This document shows, one piece after another, positions 13,532 to 21,527 of a DNA stretch of 24,741 nucleotides. The translations under genes were made by a program, and so were the position numbers. The notes beneath the pieces are model-generated. The model was not told where the DNA came from. It saw only the letters and a program-made list of their open reading frames with translations, and did no database searches. Position 1 is the first letter of the stretch. Each line of letters starts with the position of its first letter. The stretch is from Acidisphaera sp035272265 (GTDB lineage: Bacteria > Pseudomonadota > Alphaproteobacteria > Acetobacterales > Acetobacteraceae). The stretch spans positions 1 to 24,741 of the forward strand of contig DATEQV010000131.1 of assembly GCA_035272265.1 (NCBI GenBank), written 5' to 3'.

Positions 13532-16077
13532 GCGGCGCCGCGCAGCGCCTCCGGCTCGCCCTGGCCGGACCCATAGGTGCGCGCCGCCGGCAGCAGCGTG
13601 AAATAGCGGCGCTTGAGCTGGTTCGACAGCTCGGCGAGCTGGGTCTCCAGGTTGCGCAGGGGCGTCGGCAGCAGTGCGGCCTCGGCGGACTGGTCGCGCG
13701 AGGCGGCGACGCGCTGCACCAGCGCGGAGGCCTCGTCGAGCAGGTCGGCGGCGGTCGCCGGCAGGCTGGCGTCGGCCCAGCCCGAGAGGTCCTGCAGATG
13801 GTTGCGGATGGCATCGAGCTGGAAGCACAGGCCGCGCGGGTTGCCGGTGTCGGCCAGCACGAGGTCGAGCACCGGCGCGGGCTGCACGACGGTCAGGTAG
13901 CGCGTGCGGTAGGTGATGCTGCTGTCGCACAGCTCCAGCAGCAGCCGCAGCCCGGCCTCGATGCGCGGCTGCGGCACGTCGAGCGCGTCGGCGGCGGCGT
14001 CCGCGATCCAGATCGCCCGCTCCAGCCGCCGGCCGAGGTCGAGGAACAGCCAACCGCCGGCGCGCACCATGCTCTCCGCCGCGATGCCGGAGACCAGCGC
14101 GGAGAACCGCACCACCTCGGTCATCGCGTGCGACAGGCCGTCGAGGCTGCGGCGGACGCGCTGGGTTTCCAGGTGCGCCGCGCGCAGCGCCTGGATGAAG
14201 GCGGCGTACATCTCGCTCGTCACACGGTCGCGCACCGCCTCGATGAGACGGGCGGCTTCGGTCAGCAGCACCGAGAACGGGCCGCGGTCGCGCACCGCCG
14301 CCAGCAGCCCGTCGGACAGCGGCGCGAGCGAGCCCGGCCCTGGGCGCGCTTCGGACGAAATCAGGCGCCCGCGGGTCAGGCAGCGCGCCAGCATCTGCAG
14401 CTCCGCCAGCTCGTGCGGCAGCAGCGTCTCGCGGCCGAGGCGCTGCAACGTCGAGCGGATCAGCCTAGCCGCGCCTTCCAGCCGCTCGACCGTGCGGCCG
14501 AGCCAATAGAGGTTGTCGGCGGCGCGGCTCGGCAGCTCGCCGGGCATGCGGCGGATCGGCACCGGCGGCATGACGGAGGCGGGCGGCCCGACCATCTCCT
14601 CGCTGTCCTCGCTGAGGATCCACACATCCTTGGCCAGGCCGCCGCCCGGCAGCGCCGCCGCGAAGGGCGCGTCGGGGTCCACCACGCGGGCGAGGCCGCC
14701 TTCCATGGCGCGCCAACCGGTGCCGTCGTGGACCAGGAACATCCGCAGGATGACCGCGCGCGGCACCAGCCCCTCCGGGCCGACCGAGGGAACCACCGAG
14801 GGCGGCAGGCAGGCGGTCGCGGCGAAGGCCCAGGGTTTCGCGGCCACCTCGGCGAGGGCCGCCGCGAGCCCGGCCTCGCTGACCGAGCCGAGGGCCACAG
14901 CCGGGGCGCGGCCGTCGAGGCCGGCACGCAGCAGCCAGCGCGACGGGTCGGCGAGCAGCAGTTCGCGCGCGCGCGACTCGCCGAGCCACATCGTCGGCAC
15001 GCTTTGCATCTGCAACGGCTCGCCGAGCAGCTTCAGCGACAGGGCGGGCAGCCACGCAGCGAGCGCAGGTGCTTCTACCGCGCCGGAGCCGGGATCGTTG
15101 GTGACGCGCAGAGTGCCCGCTCGCGCGGCGTCCATCAGGCCGGGCACGCCGTAGCCGGCGAACACCTCGTGTTCGAGCGGATCGAGCAGGCGCCCGTCGA
15201 CGCGGCGGAGCACCACGTCGATGCGTTGCAGGCCGCGGAGCGTCTTGAGGTAGAGGATGCCGCCGCGGACCGTCAGGTCGCCCGGCTCGACCAACGCGCA
15301 GGACAGCGCGCGGGCGATGAACATGTGCTCGAACCAGTGCGGGCTGCTGGTGCCGGCGGTGAGCATGGCGACCGCCGCGCCGGTGGCGCCGCCGCTGCCG
15401 GGCGAGAGGCGCTGCAGCGCGTCCTGCCAGACGTCGAAGAACGGGCGGAGCTGGCGCACCTGCAGGCCGCGGAACGCTTCGGGCATCACGCGCGCGAGCA
15501 GCCGGCGGTTCTCCTGCGCGTAGCCGACGCCGCCCGCGCCGGCGGTGCGGTCGGCCAGCACGCGCCACGTGCCGTCCGGGCCGCGCAGCACGTCGGCGGC
15601 GTAGAAGTCGAGGAGGCGGTGGGTCGGAGCAGGGCCGGCGTGGTACGGGCGCAGCCAGCCGGGGTTGGCGTACACCAGCGCCGGGGGGAGCGTGCCGTCC
15701 TCCAGCAGGCTGCGCGGCCCGTAGAGATCGGCGAGCACCGCCTCCAGCAGGCGGGCGCGCTGGGCGAGGCCGGCGCTGAGCGACGCGAACTCGGCGGCCG
15801 GGATCGGCAGCGGCACCGGATCGCAGCGCCATATCGTGCTCGAGGCGCCGGGGAGGATGCTGCTGACGCCTTCGTCGGCGAAGGCGCGGTCGAGGCGTTG
15901 GGCGCGCTCGGCGATGCCCTCGGGACCGAGGCCGCCGAACGTGCCGATCAGCAGCCGCCAGTGCGGCCGCAGCCGATGCCGGCCGTCGACCATCTCGTCG
16001 ATGGCAGGGCCGAACTCGGGGATGCCGTCCTGGATGGGGCTGTCGTTCACGAACGCCGTCTGACTTGGGGGCCCCAA
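13528..16077 (-). CDS. Circularly permuted ATP-grasp / alpha-E domain fusion protein
   Basis: The product is 849 residues. Residues about 80-490 follow the circularly permuted ATP-grasp family (CP_ATPgrasp; formerly DUF404/DUF407), with WRVLADR...GGVGYAQENR (171-191), a RRVDGRLLDPLE strand (291-302) and GVPGLMDAARAGTLRVTNDP (310-329). From about 513 the alpha-E domain (formerly DUF403) begins with LPSRAADNLYWLGRTVERLE. In many genomes these are separate neighbouring genes; here they are one polypeptide. ATP-grasp enzymes join a carboxylate to an amine or thiol via an acyl-phosphate, so this is the likely ligase of the operon. The start shown is TTG at 16077; a GTG at 16050 is also possible. 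Neither has a strong Shine-Dalgarno, and the upstream stop is 20 bases away, so coupling is likely. The canonical 'PSG' in the ATP-grasp motif reads AGAGG here. Confidence 0.88.
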   Translation of the reverse strand: MGPPSQTAFVNDSPIQDGIPEFGPAIDEMVDGRHRLRPHWRLLIGTFGGLGPEGIAERAQRLDRAFADEGVSSILPGASSTIWRCDPVPLPIPAAEFASLSAGLAQRARLLEAVLADLYGPRSLLEDGTLPPALVYANPGWLRPYHAGPAPTHRLLDFYAADVLRGPDGTWRVLADRTAGAGGVGYAQENRRLLARVMPEAFRGLQVRQLRPFFDVWQDALQRLSPGSGGATGAAVAMLTAGTSSPHWFEHMFIARALSCALVEPGDLTVRGGILYLKTLRGLQRIDVVLRRVDGRLLDPLEHEVFAGYGVPGLMDAARAGTLRVTNDPGSGAVEAPALAAWLPALSLKLLGEPLQMQSVPTMWLGESRARELLLADPSRWLLRAGLDGRAPAVALGSVSEAGLAAALAEVAAKPWAFAATACLPPSVVPSVGPEGLVPRAVILRMFLVHDGTGWRAMEGGLARVVDPDAPFAAALPGGGLAKDVWILSEDSEEMVGPPASVMPPVPIRRMPGELPSRAADNLYWLGRTVERLEGAARLIRSTLQRLGRETLLPHELAELQMLARCLTRGRLISSEARPGPGSLAPLSDGLLAAVRDRGPFSVLLTEAARLIEAVRDRVTSEMYAAFIQALRAAHLETQRVRRSLDGLSHAMTEVVRFSALVSGIAAESMVRAGGWLFLDLGRRLERAIWIADAAADALDVPQPRIEAGLRLLLELCDSSITYRTRYLTVVQPAPVLDLVLADTGNPRGLCFQLDAIRNHLQDLSGWADASLPATAADLLDEASALVQRVAASRDQSAEAALLPTPLRNLETQLAELSNQLKRRYFTLLPAARTYGSGQGEPEALRGAA

Positions 16078-16097
16078 GAGTGACGGAGACTGGGCGA

Positions 16098-19000
16098 TCA
16101 GGCCAGCGCCCGCAGATCGAGGGTGAAGGGCATCTCGATATCCGGCACCACGACCGGCTCCGGCATCGGTCCCGGCGTGTGGCCGAACGGGACGAAGCGC
16201 GTCCTGCGGCGGGCCTCCGCCTCGTTGGCGTTGACCGGGAAGCGCTCGTAGCTGAGCCCGCCGGGGTGGGCGACGTGGTGGGTGAGGCCGCCGAGGCTGC
16301 GGCCGGACCAGCGGTCGTAGATGTCGAAAATCAGCGGCGACTGCGCCGGCACGGTCGGGTGCAGCGCCGATGGGGGCGCCCAGGCCTTGAATCGCACGCC
16401 GGCGACGTATTCGCCGGGGCGCTCGGTCGGGCGCAGCGGCACGGCGGCGCCGTTGACGCCGAGCACGTAGCGCTCATCCACCCAGCCGCTGACCAGCGCC
16501 TCGACGCGCTCGGCGGAGCTGTCGACGTAGCGCGCGGTGCCGCCGATCGCGGCGACCTCGCCCAGCACGTGCCAGGGTTCGAGGGCGTGGCGCAGCGCCA
16601 GGGTCACACCATGGGCGGCAATTTCGCCGATCTTCGGGAAGCGAAATTCGAGATGCGGCTCGAACCAGTCGGGATCGAGCGCGAAGCCGAGCTGGGCGAG
16701 TTCCTCCAGCGCGTCGTGGAAATCCTGCTCGACATGCGTGCGCAGCATGAACTGGTCGTGCACGCGCGTGCCCCAGCGCACGAGGCGGCGGTCGTACGGC
16801 GTCTGCCAGAAGGCGGCGACGGCGGCGCGCATCAGCAGCATCTGGGCCGCCGACATGCGCGCGTGCGGCGGCATCTCGAACGCGCGGAACTCGACGAGGC
16901 CGCGGCGGCCGCCCGGACCGTCGGGCGAGTACATCTTGTCGATGCAGAATTCCGTGCGGTGCGTGTTGCCGGTCATGTCCGCGAGGATGTTGCGGAACAG
17001 CCGGTCGGTGAGCCACGGCGGGGTGTGCTTGAACGCCGAGACCTGCGCGCGGGCGATGTCGAGTTCGTGCAGCGAGTCCTGGCGGGCTTCGTCGATGCGC
17101 GGGTGCTGGCTCGACGGGCCGATGAACAGGCCGCTGAACATGAACGACAGGCTGGGGTGGTTGTGCCAGAAGCCGGTCAGCGACTTCAGCAGGTCGGGGC
17201 GGCGCAGGAACGGGCTGTCCTCGGCTCGTGCGCTGCCCATGACGACGTGGTTGCCGCCGCCGGTGCCGACATGGCGGCCGTCGAGCATGAATTTTTCCGT
17301 GGCCAGCCCGACTTCGCGCGCGACCTCGTAGAGCTGCACCGTGCGCTCGACGTGCTCGGGCCAGTTGGCGGCGGGATGCACGTTGACCTCGATCACGCCT
17401 GGGTCGGGGGTGACGGAGAACTGCAGCAGCCGGTCGTCGGAGGGCGGTGTGTAGCCCTCGAGGAACACCTTGCGGCCGACCTCGGCGGCGGTCGCCTCGA
17501 TGGCGGCGGCAAGCTCGATCCAGTCCTCGGCGGCATAGAGCGGCGGGAAGAAGACGTGCAGCATGCCGCCGCGCGGCTCGACGGTGAGCGCGGTGCGGAC
17601 AAGGTCCGGCTCCTCGCGGCCGATTTCGGGCATGACGTCCTGCGGCACCGGGCCGTACTCGCCGGGGCCGCCCGGGCGGCCCCCTCCGTTGCCGCGGCGC
17701 AGATAGGCCTGCACCAGCTCCGAGTGCGGCGGCAGGGCGGGGTGGGCGGCGAACGGGTCGGGCTCGAAATCGGCGTCGATGTGGTCGGGATTGGCCCAGG
17801 GCAGGCTTTCCAGCGGCAGGCGGAAGCCGATCGGGCTGTCGCCGGGGACCAGGAACAGGTGGTCGCCGCGGAAGAACCAGCGGCCGGACTGCCAGCGGCG
17901 CGTGCCGTTCTGGGCGACGCGCCGCAGCGGCAGGACGCTGCCCACCGATGACGCCAGACCCTGGCCGAACACGCGGGCCAGCCGGTCGCGCTCCAGCGGG
18001 TCTTTCAGCTTGGCGTCCTCGGTGACGACGTTCGCGGGCAGTCGGTGCTCGCGCCACAGGTAGTAGTGGATGTCCTCGTAGGCGTCGGAGACGAGGTCGG
18101 GCGGCACCTGCAGTCGCTCGGCGAGCATCCGCGCGAAGCGCCTGGCGTCGTCGGGGGTGGCGTTGTCGCGGTCCTCGTCGGTGGCCAGCAGCTCCCAGTC
18201 CTGCCAGACCGGCTCGCCGTCGCGCCGCCAGAACGACGACAGCCCCCAGTGCGGCAGCTGCTCGCCCGGATAGTGCTTGCCGATGCCGTAGTGCAGCGCG
18301 GCACCCGGCGACCACAGCGCGGCGAGCCGGCGCAGCAGGCGGCCGGCATACATGCGCTTGGTGGGGCCGAGCGCCTCGATGTTCCACTCCGGCGCGTCCA
18401 TGTCGGAGGCCGAGACGAAGGTCGGCTCGCCGCCCATGGTCAGGCGGACGTCGCCGGCGGCGAGCGCGCGGTCGATGCGCGCGCCGGTCAGCAGGATGTC
18501 CTGCCAGGTCGCTTCGCCGTAAGGCTTGGTGACGCGCGGCGTTTCGCGGATGCGCTGCAGCTTCATGTCGAAGCCGAACGTGCTCTCGCAGGGTTCGTGG
18601 CCGCCGGTGATGGCGGCGGCGGAGACCGGGTCGGGGCTCGCGGCGAGCGGGATGTGGCCCTCGCCGGTGAGAAGGCCCGAGGTGGCGTCCAGGCCGATCC
18701 AGCCGGCGCCGGGCAGATAGACCTCGGCCCAGGCGTGCAGATCGGTGAAGTCGGCGGTCGGGCCCTCCGGGCCTTCCAGCGGCTTCACGTCGCCGACGAG
18801 CTGGATGAGGTAGCCGGAGCAGAACCGCGCCGCGAAGCCGAGCTGGCGCAGCAGCTGCACGAGCAGCCAGGCGCTGTCGCGGCACGAGCCTTTGGCGTTC
18901 GCCAGCGTCTCCTCCGGCGACCAGACGCCGGGCTCCATGCGCACGATGTAGCCGACCCGCTGCTGGACCATGCGGTTCAGCTCGACGAGCACGTCGATCG

Positions 19001-19421
19001 TGCGGCGCGGTTCGCGCCGCACCTCGGCGATCAGTGCGGCCAGCAACGGGCCCGGCGCGTCGAGCCGGCGGAACGGCGCCAGTTCCTGTTCCAGGACGGG
19101 GTCGTAGGCGAAGGGGAATTGCTCGGCCTGCTCTTCGAGGAAGAAGTCGAACGGGTTGACCGTCACCATGTCGGCGACGAGGTCGACGGTGACGTCAAAG
19201 TGGGTGACGCGCTCGGGGAAGACGACGCGGGCGAGGAAGTTGCCCTGCGGGTCCTGCACCCAGTTCAGGAAGTGCGGCTGCGGCTCGACGTTCAGCGTGT
19301 AGGAGACGATCGGCGTGCGCGCGTGCGGGGCAGGGCGCAGGCGGATCGTCTGCGGTCCGAGCACAATCGGGCGATCGTAGCGGTAGGTCGTCCGATGGGT
19401 CAGCGCGACATGCAGCGTCAT
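16098..19421 (-). CDS. Transglutaminase-like / DUF2126 (putative amidoligase) fusion protein
   Basis: The product is 1107 residues. The first ~270 form a transglutaminase-like protease with a beta-rich N-terminal domain and a complete triad: Cys180 (AKGSCRDSAWL), His229 (DLHAWAEVYLP) and Asp245 (GLDATSG). From about residue 320 (DVRLTMGGEPTFVSASDMDA) to the end is the DUF2126 region, annotated in Pfam as a putative amidoligase, with the family's MLHVFFPPL, TGGGNHVVMGS and VEFRAFEMPPHARM segments. It heads the operon that continues with the ATP-grasp/alpha-E gene 20 bases downstream. The ATG at 19421 has GAGGTG about 10 bases upstream. Joining a peptidase-fold domain to a ligase domain suggests coordinated making and cleaving of amide bonds. 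No signal peptide is visible, so it probably works in the cytoplasm. Confidence 0.92.
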   Translation of the reverse strand: MTLHVALTHRTTYRYDRPIVLGPQTIRLRPAPHARTPIVSYTLNVEPQPHFLNWVQDPQGNFLARVVFPERVTHFDVTVDLVADMVTVNPFDFFLEEQAEQFPFAYDPVLEQELAPFRRLDAPGPLLAALIAEVRREPRRTIDVLVELNRMVQQRVGYIVRMEPGVWSPEETLANAKGSCRDSAWLLVQLLRQLGFAARFCSGYLIQLVGDVKPLEGPEGPTADFTDLHAWAEVYLPGAGWIGLDATSGLLTGEGHIPLAASPDPVSAAAITGGHEPCESTFGFDMKLQRIRETPRVTKPYGEATWQDILLTGARIDRALAAGDVRLTMGGEPTFVSASDMDAPEWNIEALGPTKRMYAGRLLRRLAALWSPGAALHYGIGKHYPGEQLPHWGLSSFWRRDGEPVWQDWELLATDEDRDNATPDDARRFARMLAERLQVPPDLVSDAYEDIHYYLWREHRLPANVVTEDAKLKDPLERDRLARVFGQGLASSVGSVLPLRRVAQNGTRRWQSGRWFFRGDHLFLVPGDSPIGFRLPLESLPWANPDHIDADFEPDPFAAHPALPPHSELVQAYLRRGNGGGRPGGPGEYGPVPQDVMPEIGREEPDLVRTALTVEPRGGMLHVFFPPLYAAEDWIELAAAIEATAAEVGRKVFLEGYTPPSDDRLLQFSVTPDPGVIEVNVHPAANWPEHVERTVQLYEVAREVGLATEKFMLDGRHVGTGGGNHVVMGSARAEDSPFLRRPDLLKSLTGFWHNHPSLSFMFSGLFIGPSSQHPRIDEARQDSLHELDIARAQVSAFKHTPPWLTDRLFRNILADMTGNTHRTEFCIDKMYSPDGPGGRRGLVEFRAFEMPPHARMSAAQMLLMRAAVAAFWQTPYDRRLVRWGTRVHDQFMLRTHVEQDFHDALEELAQLGFALDPDWFEPHLEFRFPKIGEIAAHGVTLALRHALEPWHVLGEVAAIGGTARYVDSSAERVEALVSGWVDERYVLGVNGAAVPLRPTERPGEYVAGVRFKAWAPPSALHPTVPAQSPLIFDIYDRWSGRSLGGLTHHVAHPGGLSYERFPVNANEAEARRRTRFVPFGHTPGPMPEPVVVPDIEMPFTLDLRALA

Positions 19422-19523
19422 TTCGGGTGGTCACCTCGAGCGTGTGGCCCTGCCCCTAGCAGGTTCCGGGCCGTCTGCGGGGAGTTCGGCCGGGCGTAAC
19501 TGCCATGCCGGGGGCGGGGATGG

Positions 19524-19547
19524 CCGGTTGCACGGCACGCCGGTTGC
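19524..19547. repeat. Short direct repeat in the divergent promoter region
   Basis: CCGGTTGC occurs at 19524-19531 and again at 19540-19547, a 16-base offset, in the 180-bp gap between the amidoligase operon (leftward) and the amidotransferase gene (rightward). It could be a paired regulator site or chance. The rest of the gap shows no clear promoter. Confidence 0.35.
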
Positions 19548-19588
19548 GGACACCTCGCCGGCGGGCCGATCATCGAGGGGGCGAGTCC

Positions 19589-19594
19589 AGGAGG
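19589..19594 (+). promoter_or_regulatory. Strong Shine-Dalgarno (AGGAGG) that selects the amidotransferase start
   Basis: AGGAGG is followed after 7 bases by GTG at 19602, ideal spacing. The in-frame GTG at 19597, which would read straight into the body of the protein, is only 2 bases from it and too close. The ribosome site therefore supports a start that is out of frame with the gene body. Confidence 0.7.
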
Positions 19595-19601
19595 CCGTGC
19601 C

Positions 19602-20307
19602 GTGTCGTCCACGCTGGTGCTGTGTCCCGTTCGAGGACCTCGGCGCGTTCGGCCCGGCCATCGCCCGGCGGGTCGGGCCGGTGCGGGTCTGCGAGGTGGG
19701 CCTGGAGAGTCCCGCGGCGTTCGACCCGCTCGCGCCCGAGCTGATGGTGGTGCTCGGCGGGCCGATCGGCGTCTACGAGACCGACGACTACCCGTTCCTG
19801 GCCGGCGAGATCGACGCGGTCGCGCGTCGGCTGGCGGCTGGGCGGCCGACGCTGGGCATCTGCCTCGGCGCCCAGGTGATCGCCCGGGCGGCCGGCTTCC
19901 GGGTCTATCCGAGCGGTATCAAGGAGATCGGGTTTGCACCGATCACGCTGACCGAGGCAGGGCTTGCGTCATGCCTGGCGCCGTTCGCCGACGATCCGCT
20001 CACCTTGCACTGGCACGGCGACACGTTCGACCTGCCGGACGGCGCGACATTGCTCGCCTCGACGCCGGCGTGCCGCAACCAGGCGTTCGCGGTCGGGGCG
20101 AACGTGATCGGCTTCCAGTTCCATCCCGAGGCGGGCGGTCCCGGCTTCGAGCGCTGGCTGATCGGGCACACCGCGGAGCTGCGCGCCGCCGGCATCGACA
20201 TCGGCACGCTGCGCCGGCAAGCCGCCGAGCACGGCGCGGCGCTGGCGCGCAAGGCCGACGCCGTGATCAATCGCTGGCTGGGCGGGCTGGATCCGACCCG
20301 CGGGTAG
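19602..20307 (+). CDS. Class-I glutamine amidotransferase (GATase1), apparent frame break near the start
   Basis: The body reads VPFEDLGAFGPAIARR, then VVLGGPIGVYETDDYPFL, the nucleophile Cys in LGICLGAQVIA (codon 19861), HWHGDTFDLP, and the FQFHPE His-Glu pair (codons 20122 and 20128). These are the marks of GuaA-like class-I glutamine amidotransferases or gamma-glutamyl peptidases of about 235 residues. The first strand (VSSTLVLC) lies in a different frame starting at GTG 19602, with ideal Shine-Dalgarno spacing, and joins the body if two bases are added (or one removed) between about 19615 and 19626. Family members usually begin with an 'LVL..VPFEDLG'-like sequence, which fits. If no error exists, translation might begin at GTG 19597 with a poor N-terminus. 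Divergent from the amidoligase operon, it could supply ammonia or hydrolyse gamma-glutamyl bonds for that pathway. Confidence 0.82.
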
Positions 20308-20329
20308 CGGCCCCGAACGGCGCGGCGGC

Positions 20330-20800
20330 CTATGCGGTGGCCGCGGGAGAGGGCGTGTCCTGGGTGAGCCGCGCGTAGACCGCCTCGGCGGTCTTGGCGC
20401 GGCGCAGGTCGGCCAGGGCGGAGTCCGGCCGCATCTGCCGGGCGATGGCCGACAGCGCGGTGACGTGGTCGTTGCCGGCCCGGTCCGGGATGAGCAACAG
20501 GCAGATCAGGTCGACCGGCTGCTCGTCGATCGCCGCGAAGTCGATCGGCCGGGCGAGGCGCGCGAACAGGCAGAAGAAGCGGTCCAGCGCCTCGATCCGG
20601 GCATGCGGCACGGCGAAGCCGCGGCCGAGCCCGGTCGAGCCGAGCGTCTCGCGCTTCTGCAGCGCCGCCAGGATCGCCTCGGCGTTCAGTCCGGTCGCCG
20701 CGGCGGCCTTGGCCGAGAGCGTGCGCAGCGCCGCCGCCTTGCCGGCCACGCGCAGGCCGACCAGCACGTTCTCGGGCGAGATCAGGTCGGACAGGTTCAT
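20330..20800 (-). CDS. ptsN: PTS EIIA-type regulatory phosphocarrier (PtsN-like, EIIA-Ntr)
   Basis: The product is 156 residues matching the fructose/nitrogen-type PTS IIA family. The phosphorylated histidine is His66 in GFAVPHARIE, preceded by the family's ETLGSTGLGRG; PIDFAAIDEQPVDLICLLLIP follows. The length equals stand-alone PtsN (about 160 residues). In E. coli, unphosphorylated EIIA-Ntr binds KdpD and raises kdp expression, and also acts on the potassium transporter Trk. Its placement 13 bases after kdpE therefore fits a dedicated potassium-signalling role; this link is inferred. The ATG at 20800 is where the family similarity begins, and the open frame further upstream overlaps kdpE and reads as shadow. 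No PTS enzyme I or NPr is visible in the window. A genome may carry a second, canonical ptsN elsewhere. Confidence 0.88.
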   Translation of the reverse strand: MNLSDLISPENVLVGLRVAGKAAALRTLSAKAAAATGLNAEAILAALQKRETLGSTGLGRGFAVPHARIEALDRFFCLFARLARPIDFAAIDEQPVDLICLLLIPDRAGNDHVTALSAIARQMRPDSALADLRRAKTAEAVYARLTQDTPSPAATA

Positions 20801-20813
20801 ACGGGGGCCCGCA

Positions 20814-21527
20814 TCAGTCGGGTCCGCGCAGGCGGTAGCCGACGCCGGTTTCGGTCTGGATGTGCACGGGTCGCTCCGGGTCCGCCTCGATCTTCTGCCG
20901 CAGGGCACGGATGTAGATGCGCAGATATTGCACGTCCGTGGTCTCGTTCCAGACCGCGCGCATGATCTGCCGGTGCGTCAGCACCTTGCCGGCATGCTGG
21001 ACGAGCAGGCGGAGCAGCTCATATTCGCGGGGCGAAAACTTCACCTCCTCGCCGCGCACCGTCACCACCCGCCGCACGAGGTCCACTGTCAGGTCGCCGG
21101 AGCGGAAGATCGGCCGCTCGCCGGCCTGCTGGAGCTGGTGGCGCTGGGCGGCGCGGACGCGGGCGAACAGCTCGTCGATGCCGAACGGCTTGGTGACGTA
21201 GTCGTCGGCGCCGAGATCCAGCGCGGCGACATTGCTGCCCTCGTCCTCGCGGCTGGACAGCACGATGATCGGCACGGCCGAGCCGGACTCGCGCACCGCG
21301 CGGATCACGTCCAGCCCGTCCATGTCCGGCAGCCCGAGGTCGAGCACGATCAGGTCCGCTCCGCGCCGCCGGACAACTTCCAGCGCCGCGGCGCCGGTTT
21401 GCACTTCGTGTACCACATAGCCCTGGGAGGTCAGGCCGGCGCGCAGGAAGCGCAGGATCGCCGGCTCGTCATCAACCACCAGGACGCGCGACGCCCCGGC
21501 GCTTGCAGAGGCGGCGGGGGTGTTCAT
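20814..21527 (-). CDS. kdpE: KdpE, OmpR-family response regulator for potassium transport
   Basis: The protein is 237 residues. The N-terminal receiver domain has the acidic pair Asp19-Asp20, the phospho-acceptor Asp63 (IVLDLGLPDMDG), Ser91 in IIVLSS and Lys113 in VTKPFG. The C-terminal winged-helix DNA-binding domain has FSPREYELLRLLVQHAGKVL, then the recognition helix region DVQYLRIYIRALRQKIE and the closing TGVGYRL hairpin. KdpE activates transcription of the kdpFABC high-affinity K+ pump when phosphorylated by KdpD. The ATG overlaps the kdpD stop in an ATGA. About 13 residues precede the receiver fold, with an Ala/Ser-rich sequence slightly longer than in E. coli KdpE. Confidence 0.95.
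   Translation of the reverse strand: MNTPAASASAGASRVLVVDDEPAILRFLRAGLTSQGYVVHEVQTGAAALEVVRRRGADLIVLDLGLPDMDGLDVIRAVRESGSAVPIIVLSSREDEGSNVAALDLGADDYVTKPFGIDELFARVRAAQRHQLQQAGERPIFRSGDLTVDLVRRVVTVRGEEVKFSPREYELLRLLVQHAGKVLTHRQIMRAVWNETTDVQYLRIYIRALRQKIEADPERPVHIQTETGVGYRLRGPD

Noticed and set aside
16065..17951. Long plus-strand open frame opposite the transglutaminase-DUF2126 gene (also 13798-16083 opposite the ATP-grasp gene)
   Set aside because: Arg/Ala/Gly/His-rich low-complexity translation with no domain pattern; typical antisense shadow in high-GC DNA, while the opposite strand has clear catalytic motifs.
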